From Diphasiastrum complanatum (Eukaryota > Streptophyta > Lycopodiopsida > Lycopodiales > Lycopodiaceae), in the NCBI GenBank assembly GCA_029204225.1, contig CM055095.1, positions 39,114,141-39,178,140 on the forward strand: DNA of 64,000 nt, written 5' to 3'. Position 1 is the first letter of the stretch. Each line of letters starts with the position of its first letter. Made by a program: the position numbers and the translations under genes. The notes beneath the pieces are model-generated. The model did not search any database, was not told where the DNA came from, and saw only the letters and a program-made list of their open reading frames with translations. Below, one piece after another: positions 54,653-64,000 of this stretch.

Positions 54653-55874
54653 CTCTATTGGTGCATGGATATCAACTTCGATACTAATTATGTTGTTAGT
54701 GGAAAGGAAAGAGATCGAATCGAATTAAAAAATTTGACTATCACTTAGATTGTTCTTTCAATCAGAAGAATATATGTGTTGGTGTCTTATCCGGCTATAA
54801 AGAGAGCGATAAAATTAGGCATCTGCAACAGCCATGCACTCTTCGAGTCAGATATTCAACATGAGTCGTTAGACCGAGTATCAATAATAGAGAGAGAAAT
54901 AATTAGAAAGCATATGACAATACAAATGCACGTAAAAAAAATAGAGAATCTGTATACTAGTTGTTGTGATAACAACGATCAGATCACAAATCTTGTGCCC
55001 GAAAATGGTTCACAGTAGTATTGTGCTATGCATTGCAATCCTACTATGCTGATTATAGATTAAAACAATGTCTCTACTTCTTGAATTACTCTCACTCTCT
55101 CTTATGATCTCCGACTCTAAGAAGTCAGATAATCTGATATAATGGAATTCACATACAAAATCTGGTTTATGCCTCAACAATCTCTTATCCGATCTCATCT
55201 CTATCTTCTGATCTAATTTATTGTATATATATAGGCTTATAGAGATTGTGGCTAACTAATGTATTTAGGCACGATGTCATGTTTACAAGACTGGGTTAAA
55301 CAGTTTGATGTGAACTATATAGATAGTTTTCATGAAGCTCTATAGTTATTGCATGATAGTAAGTTCAAATAGTGATGTAATCTTAGATCCACATGATTTT
55401 CGAAAATGCAATTGTATCTTAATCTTTTGAGTTGCTTGTCATTTTTAACATGTAATTGTATTTATGAATGGGAACTTAATATGGTTTTGTATATCTATAT
55501 CCATCAAATATACATGAATGGGAACCTGTAGCCTTTCTTTTAGGTATTATAAATGTCATCCATTCATAAATTGGCAAATTGCAATACAAAGGATGAACAA
55601 CAAAAGAACTTGCAGATTCTTGAATATATTTTTTTGATGTTATGTATATTCCAGACTTAAATGGAGGAATAGGAAAACTAGAGTGTATACCTTTACCTAA
55701 TTTTCAAGATAATGATTGGTGGATTGCACTTAACGACAATATAATAAAGTCCTTTTATTCCAAACTATATAATGATCAAAACTCACTCAAAATTAATACT
55801 GGATCAAAAAATGTGCACTTAAGCTGGTTTGTTCCAATATCAATGTTTGTCAGTTCTTTTTCAAACACTAATAG
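54653..55874. other. Possible 5' LTR remnant and unassigned DNA
   Basis: The sequence from about 54660 (TGGTGCATGG) could be the LTR of the element with gag at 54026-54501, but no second copy is present for comparison. An 84-codon ORF at 55642-55896 (NDWWIALNDNIIKSFYSKLYND) is unrecognised. No other gene seen. Confidence 0.35.
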
Positions 55875-56454
55875 AGCAACTATTTTATCAGTTTAATTTT
55901 TTAGAGCGAGATGGTCAATGTCTCGCTCATTGGCGGCCTGACGCTCTGTTCTTTCGCTGTGTTCTGCTCGTTGGCATACTTTCATGCATAGCTATTTCGT
56001 TTCTATTCTTTTTCTTTTCTGCTCTACTCACACACATTCTCTGTGTGTGGTTTGATCCAAGGAAATAGTTTATATCTCCACTGTGTGGAGTTTATAAGAT
56101 AGCTTAACAAAGAATTACAAGAGTAGTTAACGTTAATCAACTAATCAGTTACTCTCCATCGTTGCTACTTGTTTCAACTGGGCGTGAAGTTTAAGACTCC
56201 AAGCCCGTTGAGCTGCCAGTTGGCAGCGTGAAAGATTCTCTTTCGTTTCGTTTTGTTTTGTGTTGCTTTGTGGTTTTTGCGGTCCTGGAGGCATGTTTGA
56301 TTTTCGCAAATGGTTCACGAATCGTTCGTCCTTCGTTTGTCCTAGAGGCACGTTGACTTTCGCAAATTGTTTGATCTTCGCGAATCGTTCGACCTTGGAG
56401 TCAAGGCACGTTGACTTTCGCGTCACGACAAAGTTGCAGGAGTTCACCATTTTT
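55875..56454 (-). mobile_element. Element D-family LTR without coding sequence
   Basis: Aligned by landmarks with 18700-19275 (TCTCGCTCATTGGCGG, GTGTGGAGTTTATAAGAT, GAGCTGCCAGTTGGCAG, AAAGTTGCAGGAGTTCACCATTTT). No pol follows, so it is a solo or truncated LTR. Confidence 0.75.
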
Positions 56455-57339
56455 TCTGTGGACTGGATTGCCCTCCCATTACTACAACTGGATATGGTGT
56501 TGCATGAGATAATAAGTTTACCAACATTTGTTGTCGAAACTCATATATCTCATTCATTGTAAAAGCTTTTCAATTGTACTTCAAATCCAAAAGCACCGAG
56601 TTAATTTTTAAACAAAAAATAGTCAATGTGACATGATTAGAACATTAATGTATTCACTTGTTTATTTACCTCTCGTATATCCAGAGTCTCGAATTGCATG
56701 ATGTACCACTCTAAGAAATCCTATATATTGCGGATGGAGGACCAACCACACCTGTGTCCATCATTTTGTTGAGCTAATTGAAATCACAAAAGGTATAATA
56801 GGTTAGTTGAGCATTCAGTGAAAAGAAAATCTATCTACATACAATCAGCAAATACATGTTGAGAAATATTTACTTTTGCATCAACAATCTCTAAATGACT
56901 ATTTACAATGGCTCCATCCATCTTGGAAAAATCCTGCACCATCTTGTTGTACAAGGTGGATCTCAAAGAATTCATTTTTAAAAAAATGAGATTAATATTT
57001 TGTTTACTGATTTCCTACTCTAGAGAATTAGTTGGTTGTTTCTTTACTTCTTCTGTGGTTTCATAACAGTTTCTGCCTATTACTAGGCTACATTGGGCAT
57101 TTCTTGGATGTGAACGTTCTTGTTTTTAGGCCCAAACCAGGAAGAAAGAGAGTGATAATCGTTGTAGTAATGTCATGCTTGTTAGAGGACGACTTAGGAG
57201 GGTCTCTCTTGAATTAAAATCACATGCTTTCAAACCAAGCATGTAGATCATGCATTCAACCAAGAAATCAACGTGTAAAGTGGTTGTAATGCCATGAAAT
57301 CCTACCTTAATGCTACAAAACGAGTTTGAATCAGATCTT
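56455..57339. other. Unassigned DNA
   Basis: No supported feature; short ORFs only. Confidence 0.5.
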
Positions 57340-57960
57340 AGATATTAAAACTATTCTACACATACATTGATCCACAGAACTAAAACAAAAATCTAATCTA
57401 ACAGCATTTAGAAGTCCAAGAATCAAGAAACACTCATTTCTTGATTCTTGGACATTCCAAGAATGTCAAGAACTAGAATGTCAAGAATATGCAGGATCTT
57501 CACCACATTTCTAGCCTATATAGTTTACCTGAATGATGAAACCTACTTTAATCCACAAGCAAGAAAGGAAATCTAATCCACAACTAGGAAAGCAAGAAAA
57601 CTAATCCACCACTAATCCACAACCACACACAAAGGGATGGAAGGGCATGATCGTAAGAGAATCACTCAAGAAAACAATCATGATCAAGGAACTCAAAGGA
57701 TGCATCAAACTCATGGAGGCTCTTCTCATTTGGACATGGAGTAGATGCATTACACAAAAAGCTCCCTTCTACAAAGGGTGAGTCTCTTAAATAAACAAGA
57801 GAGCTCCTTAGGTGGCATCCTAGTGGCATTTCCACATTTCACAAATTACAAGTGGAATAATGCTCTCCACTAGAGGTCACCATCAAAAGGTGGCTCACTC
57901 TACTTTCTTTAAGAGGGGTCTACTTGCATTTATTACATTAGCCTAGAAATACTAGTTCCA
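57340..57960. mobile_element. LTR fragment related to 21202-22296
   Basis: Shares AAGAATCAAGAAACACTCAT, AACAAGATC/AACTAGAATG blocks, CACTAGAGGTCACCATCAAAAGGTGGCTCACTC and GGGGTCTAC(A/T)T with about 21395-22080, in the same orientation. Confidence 0.75.
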
Positions 57961-58109
57961 AACTTCCAGAAATATGAATATTAGAGATGTTAAAAATGTT
58001 TTTCCTTTATTATTTCCATGAAGTGAATTATTCTCACTACGAATGTCAAAATGAAATGATGACTGATCATTTGAACAGCCTTGAAAATCTGCTTGAACAA
58101 ATAGTTGCA

Positions 58110-59480
58110 ACAATAGTTCAGCATAGAATGGGTCACATTAATTGCAATAATATATTACACATGTAAGCAGAATCTAGTACATGACTTAGATTTCTCTAGC
58201 AATGTAAATCATCTAATTTGTGAAATTTGTATCTTAGAAAAGCATGCTAGGAAACTCAAGTCTAATCATGTGCATACTTTCAAAGGTTTGTTTGATATTG
58301 CATAGTGGCATTTGTGATCCAATGCATACTCCATCTCTTTTTTTTCTTTTTTTTCTTTTTTGTTTTTTTTTTTTTTTGGGGGGGGGGGTAATTGTTAATT
58401 TTAAAATTCATAGATGATTACTCTAGGAGGTGTGTAGTATATTTTTTAAAACAAAAGTTTGAAGCTTTTAGTTTTTTTAAGACATTCAAAGTAGAATCAA
58501 AAACACAAATTAGCAGGAAGTTGAAACTCCTTTTGGAGAAAAATACATCTCAAATGAATCCAAAGATTATTATCAGAGTGATGGTATCATCCATTAAATG
58601 ACAACAAGCTATTTATCACAAACTAATGACATATCAAAAAGAAAGAACGAAATGTAAACAATGCTAGCATCTGTATCTACCAAGAGTCTAAACAAACAGA
58701 TTCTTACTAAAGTTTGGACTAGACAGAAACCTTTTGTCAAAAGTTTAAAAGATTTTGGTTGCATTGCTTATGCTCAAATATCAAATGAGCTAAAAAAGAA
58801 GCTAGATAATTATAGCATTAAATCTATCTTTGTTGGTTATTCCTCAGTTAAACAACTTTTATAACCCTGCAACAAAAAAGAAAAAAAAATTTGTGAGTAG
58901 GGATGTCATCTTTCTTGAAGACCAATTTGTGAACTTTAAAGGTAAAGACAAGATGTTAACGAAACCTTCGAATTCTACTGATGTAGAGGCTTCAAGGGTT
59001 CACTTGAATGACAATGAATCTGGCCTTGGGCCTTATTTCTAACATTGATTGGCCAAGTGCCTTTATTTATTGAGTCATATGTGGAGTAGGGGACCTTAGT
59101 AGGGTGCTCTATCTCCCTGCATATACTTTGTCTCCTTTCATTTTTGAATTCCTACATTAGAGTTCATTAATGGGATATATATATAAGGCAACTTGTACAT
59201 TGATTATTCAGCTTATTGATTGGTATTGCTTGGGCTCTTCATGGGAGAACCTATTGTCTTGTGACTTCATGTGATGGTAGTTAGCCATTCTTCGTGGGAG
59301 ATTAATCATTTAGCCTACATGTTGTCTTTTCATGTTTCAATGATGCAAAATCTATGAATTAGATCCTAACTAGTATCTATTTCACTCAGTTATTGGATCT
59401 CTCATGTATGTCATGATATGTACCAACCCTAACATTGCTTATTCAGTTACCACATTGAGTGAATTCATGTGAAATTTTAG
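58110..59480 (+). pseudogene. Strongly decayed copia pol relic
   Basis: GAG-pre-integrase (HRMGHINCNN near 58125), integrase core (FIDDYSRRCVVYFLKQK at 58400), integrase C-terminus (FGCIAYAQISNELKKKLDNYSIKSIFVGYSS; 58750-58860), VSRDVIFLED (58890) and, after a large deletion, the post-RT segment SVIGSLMYVMICTNPNIAYSV near 59390-59450. Many stops and frameshifts; a T/G homopolymer interrupts it at 58339-58388. Confidence 0.8.
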
Positions 59481-60404
59481 AATAACTCATTAATAGACAC
59501 TTATAAATAAAGATAAACAATCAAATGCATAATAAATAGTTTGAGCATTGAGAATAAAATGCATGTAATCATATTCATCAAACAATTAGAGACATAGCGA
59601 ACAACATTGAGTGTATGTGCAATCATTTTGTTGCCTCAGTATTGTGTTATCAGTCTTCAAACTAATCTGAGAAGTCCACACAACACTTAAATGCTTTCAA
59701 TCAGTGTAATACTACAATTTTGTTCTTGAATGAATTATTACCTTTCAAGGATCATTCCAAACATCTTATTGCATGAATGTCGCTTCCTAATTTTTTTTTC
59801 TTATTTTCGCATTTCTAATACGATTCATTCACAGTTCAATTTATAATCTTTGTTTGTTCTATCTAGTTTTGTATATTCCTTTTTCCACATTGCTAACTGA
59901 TCAATTGAACTAACTCAAAATAACCATGGGTGCCGAAGGTTTTGATTAGCCAAAATATGTATCTTTTTCATACATATCTTTTTATATATGTATGCATGTA
60001 TGTATTTCTATATATGTGTGTGTGCTTAGGAGGGGGGAATATATCTACATACATATCATGTATTTCATCTTTAGAGGTTTTTAATAGGATGACATTATAT
60101 TCATGGATATTCACATGTTTATATATTCTTTATGTTAATACGCACCCTATTGATACGCTTTTCACCCACATGCTCCCAGCATGACCTTTTTATAGGGGAC
60201 TAATATTCCGGAAGACAAAGTCGATGCTTTAAAGACATGTCACAACCTCTACTTGTGTCACAGTGATCTCACACTAAAAATGTCACAAGTCCATTGTAGA
60301 GGGTGACGCATCTAAGTAGCTTCGCCCCATAAATCCAACTGGGTTGGCCTTATCGTTAATGTTGTATATACTAATGCATCTTGGTTTCAAAGAGGGCTTA
60401 GTCC
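59481..60404. other. Unassigned AT-rich DNA
   Basis: Contains TATATATG-type simple sequence near 59970-60030. No gene supported. Confidence 0.5.
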
Positions 60405-60580
60405 ATCTCAGCGTGGTGTATGGGTAGAGTTGTTGACTGCGACCGGCAAGGCACAGGCCCGAATCTCAGCCATTGCGTAGTGACACCTTAGGAGATTGCT
60501 CCTCACTTGGCATTGTCACGCTATATAGTTGTGTAAATCTACTAGTTGCGTAACTCTGTATACAAAGAACAAGAGGGCTT
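60405..60580 (+). mobile_element. Candidate tRNA-derived SINE
   Basis: Contains an A-box-like GTGTATGGGTAGAG (about 60415) and a B-box-like GGCCCGAATCTC (about 60449), spaced as in pol III promoters of tRNA-derived SINEs. A unique tail follows (to ACTCTGTATACAAAGAAC). It does not fold as a normal tRNA by eye. No flanking duplication was established. Confidence 0.45.
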
Positions 60581-60873
60581 AGAACCTCAGACCAAATTAA
60601 CTAACCAATTGAGCCAATCTATTTCAATGAGTGTATTTTTGAATGACTTGGGTGGCTAAAAGAGTCCCTTAAGAGTCCCTTAAGCCCCCCAAGGAAAGGA
60701 AAAAAGGGTCATTCGCATAGAATTGATCGCTTACTAAAAGATTCGCATGCAGGTGAGCGAAGGAGTGAAATATATGGTTCTGGTTTTGCGAATGTGAAGC
60801 TATGAGCTTGTCTATTCAGGCAGGAGCTACTATTGTGAAGCTTCTTCTGGATCGCAGGAGGGTTTAGGGAGCT

Positions 60874-61275
60874 ATGAACAAGCTGGGAGGAGGAGCAGGG
60901 GGTGGTGGGCAAGTCTCAGGAGCAGTGGGGATTGCTGCAGGTCCTACGGCATCCGCAGCTGCAGCCGCTGCTCAAAGGCAACGCACTTTGCTCCAACGCG
61001 CAGATGCCGATATCGGAAGCCTTCTTGACAATTTCTCGCACCTTCTTAAAGCTGCCAGAGTATCCATCTTTGTCTATGTTTCTCCCAATTTTAAGGCAGA
61101 TGCAGATTCCTTAGCTCACTTTTCAAGGATTAGGATTCTATGTTTGCATGGAAATAGAGCTAATAGTTTTGGGTTCCTGGATGCTTTATGAATAATGGAA
61201 TGAGTTTTGCAGATAAATGATTCTGTCAGAAATGCACAAGAAGGTTTTCAGATGGAGATTCATGCAGCTAGAGTG
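60874..61275 (+). CDS. MED22: Mediator complex subunit 22 (MED22), exons 1-2, 5' part of gene
   Basis: MED22 (Surf5-like) is a head-module subunit of the Mediator complex that links transcription factors to RNA polymerase II. Exon 1 (60874-61059, 62 codons) encodes MNKLGGGAGGGG, an Ala-rich linker and QRQRTLLQRADADIGSLLDNFSHLLKAAR. A 153-base intron (GTATCC...TTTGCAG, 61060-61212) separates exon 2 (61213-61275, 21 codons: INDSVRNAQEGFQMEIHAARV). A GTAAGC donor follows. Both introns are phase 0. These 83 residues are the N-terminal half of a roughly 150-residue protein. After the second donor, gypsy relics begin at about 61370, so the second intron has been invaded or the gene truncated; later exons are not seen in the window. 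Confidence 0.88.
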
Positions 61276-61369
61276 GTAAGCTTTTTTTTTTCCTTGGGTG
61301 GAACTTTAGGCACATGATACATAAGAGGTTATTGGAGTGCAATCAATGTTGCCATTTTAACTCCTAAAA

Positions 61370-62920
61370 GAAACGAGGAACATAAAATTGAATTGATTCC
61401 TAGATTATCTCTTGCTAGAAGATTACCTTATAGAATGAGTCTGAAAGAGGTGAGAATCATGATGGAGGATTATTTCGCCAAGGGGCATATATGGCGTAGC
61501 TTTTCCCCCCTTTAAGTTCCATATTAATCCGCCATCTTGAGTTTTATGCCTCAAACCATTAATTATGACTTTAATACCATGAAGGCCCCAACCCTCATAA
61601 TCATAATTAATTTACGGGTCAAGGTAGGCCTACTGACCTCCTTACGGGATTTTAATCTGAGATAAATCCTTGCGTGGGCATGACACTATGGCTGACTTTG
61701 TCACATTAAAGATTGTTTGCCCTCATAAACCATTTGTCATAGAAACGAATGCAAGTGATATGATCGTTGGGGCAGTTCTAATGCAAGAGGGTAGGCCAGT
61801 GGCCTTTGAGAGCAAGAAGCTCAAAAGAATTATCCAACTCATGAAAAGGAGTTGTATGCTATAATCCACGCTTCGAAGGCATGGAGGCATTATTTGTATT
61901 GTGAGGAATTCTTTGTGTACTCCGACCATGACACCCCTTAAGTATGTTTGCAATTAGCCGGACCTAAGAGGGCGGCAAGCCAAGTGGGCTATTGATGTAG
62001 GAATTTCACGTGGAAATTCGGTACAAGAAAGGTACCAAGAATCGAATGGCTGATGCTTTATCTTGGGCATTGTATCAATGTCTTTTGTGTTCATAGAGAA
62101 TGACCTAATTGTTGAGATTAGATAGGCTCAACAAAGGGATCCTCATTGTAAGAAAATTGTGAGAGGCAAATCTTACACAAGTAGAATTTCAGGAAGAGAG
62201 TTTTGGTCTCTTTGTTCACAATTACCTTAGATATCCCATAAAGGATGGTATAGTGAAGACAAATGGCAAACTTGTAATCTTAGCTTGTGAGGAGCTTCAT
62301 AAGAAGATTTGCATTTATGTCATGACTCATGATAGCGCTAGTGCCAGTCATCCTGGTGTGGATAAGAGCTATGAGCTAATCTTACATAACTTTTGGTGGC
62401 CTAAGTTAGAAAACGATGTACACTATCATGTGACACATTTGTTTGAAGTGTCGGGTTAATAAGCTAAAAGCATTAAAAATTTTGGTTCTTTACACCCACT
62501 ACCTATTCTAGGGGGAGGACGAAAGAGTATTTCCATGGACATTATCACCAACTTGCCATGAACATCATTACAACGTGATTCTATCTTGGTTGTGGTTGAC
62601 AAACTCACAAAGATACATATTATTCCAACACTTAAGAAAATTGATCCGTCTGGGGTGCCTAGCTTGTTAATCAAGCATGTAATTAGACTTCATGGATTAC
62701 CATCATCCATAGTGTTTGATAGGGATATTCAATCTACTGGTAACTTTTGGATTGCAGTAATGGCCAAACTTGAGGTCCAATTAAGAATGAGCAGTACGGA
62801 GCATCTTGAAATAGATGGCCAAACTAAGAGAGTTAACCAAACCTTGGAGGATGTGTTGAGGGCATTTGTTGGGAATAAGCAAACTTAGTGGGAGGAGTTT
62901 GCTTACAATGATAGAGGATT
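61370..62920 (+). pseudogene. Ty3/gypsy pol relic
   Basis: RT start (IELIPRLSLARRLPYRMSLKE near 61390-61450), RNase H (KPFVIETNASDMIVGAVLMQEGRPVAFESKKL; 61720-61830), integrase zinc-binding region (HDSASASHPGVDKSYELILHNFWWPKLENDV; 62320-62420) and core (VVVDKLTKIHIIPTL, IVFDRDIQSTGNFW; 62586-62888). The main RT domain is missing, and frameshifts and stops are frequent. It lies in or beyond MED22 intron 2, in the same orientation. Confidence 0.85.
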
Positions 62921-63129
62921 GTAAGTACAAAAATGAGTTCTTGCGAGCTTAACTATAGCTAGTTTTCTAACTCAAATGAGTGAAATCTAGAGTTAGTCAA
63001 GAGAAATGTGAGGCAAGTGATGGATCGAGTTTAGGTATGTGTTGATTAAAATCGTACGCCAAGAGAGTTCAAGGTAGGAGAGATGGTGTTTCTCCAGGTA
63101 CTTAGGGATTCTAAGACCCTTAAGACGGG

Positions 63130-63961
63130 CATTGTAGAACAATAGAATCTGATTCATCTTCATGTCACCAAGTACACTTCGTAGTTGCCCTGTACTCAAC
63201 TTCTATTGATGATAGAGCTATGGCGTGTTGCTTCTTGTTGCACCAAATAATTCCCCTTGAACCAAGCTAAAAGCATCCAAAATAGACCTGTGATTTTCTC
63301 TATCACCCACGCAATCTAAATTGATGTAGCCGTCATGCTTGAAGCTCACCTGCATCCGTGTATCCAATCCCATAATTGCTAGTCCCTTTGATATACCTCT
63401 TCAATGCTTTCCAATGGACGTCAGTTGGGTTGCTCATAAGCTAGTTTGCCACTCCAACTACGTATAGGGATTGCAATTGACTTGCTCTTTTTAACATGCT
63501 GTTTTGCAAAATAGTCATCAATACGACTATCATGCCATCAGTGTCTATTTCAAAACATGTTTTTTTTAAGTTTGCACATGAGATATTCCTTATCTTTTGC
63601 CTCAAAGTCTTGTGGCTAGTCCATGTAGACCTCCCTCTGCCAACTACCCATTTAGAAATGCACGCTTTATGTCCATTTGATAGACCTCCCAATCAAAGAA
63701 TGCAGCCAATACCAAGATGTCTCGATTAATGTCATTTGAATTTTATGCAAAATGTGTAAAAGTCTTGTCGAAATCCAGCCCTTCTTGCTATGCATAGGCC
63801 TTTGCAACCAGCCTTGTCTTATGCTTTTATATACGCCCATCTTCCTAGTATTTGGTCCTAGAGACCCATTTACACCCAATGGGACAATTTTCTCTTGGCA
63901 ATTCACAAGATCCCATGTATCATTCTTGAGAATAGAGTTATACTCTCCTTGCATGGCTTAA
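63130..63961 (-). pseudogene. Copia RT relic
   Basis: The minus strand encodes the RT start (MQGEYNSILKNDTWDLVN), an LVAKAYAQQEGLDFDKTF-type segment near 63790 and QMDIKRAFLNG near 63660, followed by later RT/RNase H pieces down to about 63130. Many stops. It probably continues beyond the window. Confidence 0.75.
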
Positions 63962-64000
63962 TGCCATACCTTCTCCATTGCTATCTCAACAAATCAATGT

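Noticed and set aside
58339..58388. Long T tract followed by ten G as a structural signal
   Set aside because: Simple homopolymers within a decayed element; likely neutral or a sequencing-difficult site.
60405..60480. tRNA gene
   Set aside because: Box A and B are recognisable but acceptor and anticodon stems do not pair by eye; kept only as a SINE candidate.

Overview
The window looks like gene-poor, retrotransposon-dominated nuclear DNA of a land plant. The reasons are AT-rich sequence, Ty1/copia elements whose primer-binding sites match plant initiator-Met tRNA, Ty3/gypsy integrase fragments, a plant-type CAF1 deadenylase, and the first two exons of a plant-type Mediator subunit 22 (MED22) gene with ordinary GT-AG introns. 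I cannot name the species.

Layout. 1-2910: a copia gag fragment joined to a non-copia segment (CT microsatellite and a 131-codon minus-strand ORF), then a copia 3' LTR piece. 3151-5550: CAF1 copy 1, frameshifted. 5975-6591: a broken minus-strand coding relic with a poly(A) tail. 6592-18139: a stack of minus-strand copia elements. Element C (6592-10001) is fused to element B (10002-18139), and B is split by the complete element A (11870-17189, 5-bp target duplication). 18700-20220: remains of another copia family. 20541-21010: a 25-bp minisatellite with higher-order structure. 21202-24831: LTR pieces and a cluster of short palindromes. 26547-29090: a plus-strand copia relic. 29280-30663: more copia and LTR pieces. 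30664-32910: CAF1 copy 2, intact. 34321-52112: a repeated arrangement of minus-strand gypsy integrase beside plus-strand copia leader and gag. One gypsy integrase is split by the complete, apparently young copia element G (40682-47103, LTRs identical by eye, 1314-codon polyprotein). 52480-53480: chromodomain-type gypsy integrase end plus a second palindrome cluster. 53500-60300: decayed copia and LTR fragments. 60405-60580: a candidate tRNA-derived SINE. 60874-61275: MED22 exons 1-2. 61370-64000: gypsy and copia relics.

How the parts relate. Element G has gag, protease, integrase, reverse transcriptase (RT) and RNase H and could supply these functions. Element A has gag and protease, but integrase, RT and RNase H are replaced, in one open 1162-codon frame, by other coding sequence. 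That sequence includes a stretch resembling the catalytic loop of kinase-like proteins and a C-terminal module that recurs at two other places in the window. A is therefore best read as a non-autonomous family that kept its reading frame, and it is the strongest candidate for something undescribed. The second is a recurring pattern: three clusters of short, locus-specific near-palindromes, two of them just downstream of gypsy integrase ends. All similarity statements were made by eye from the sequence; no database search was run.
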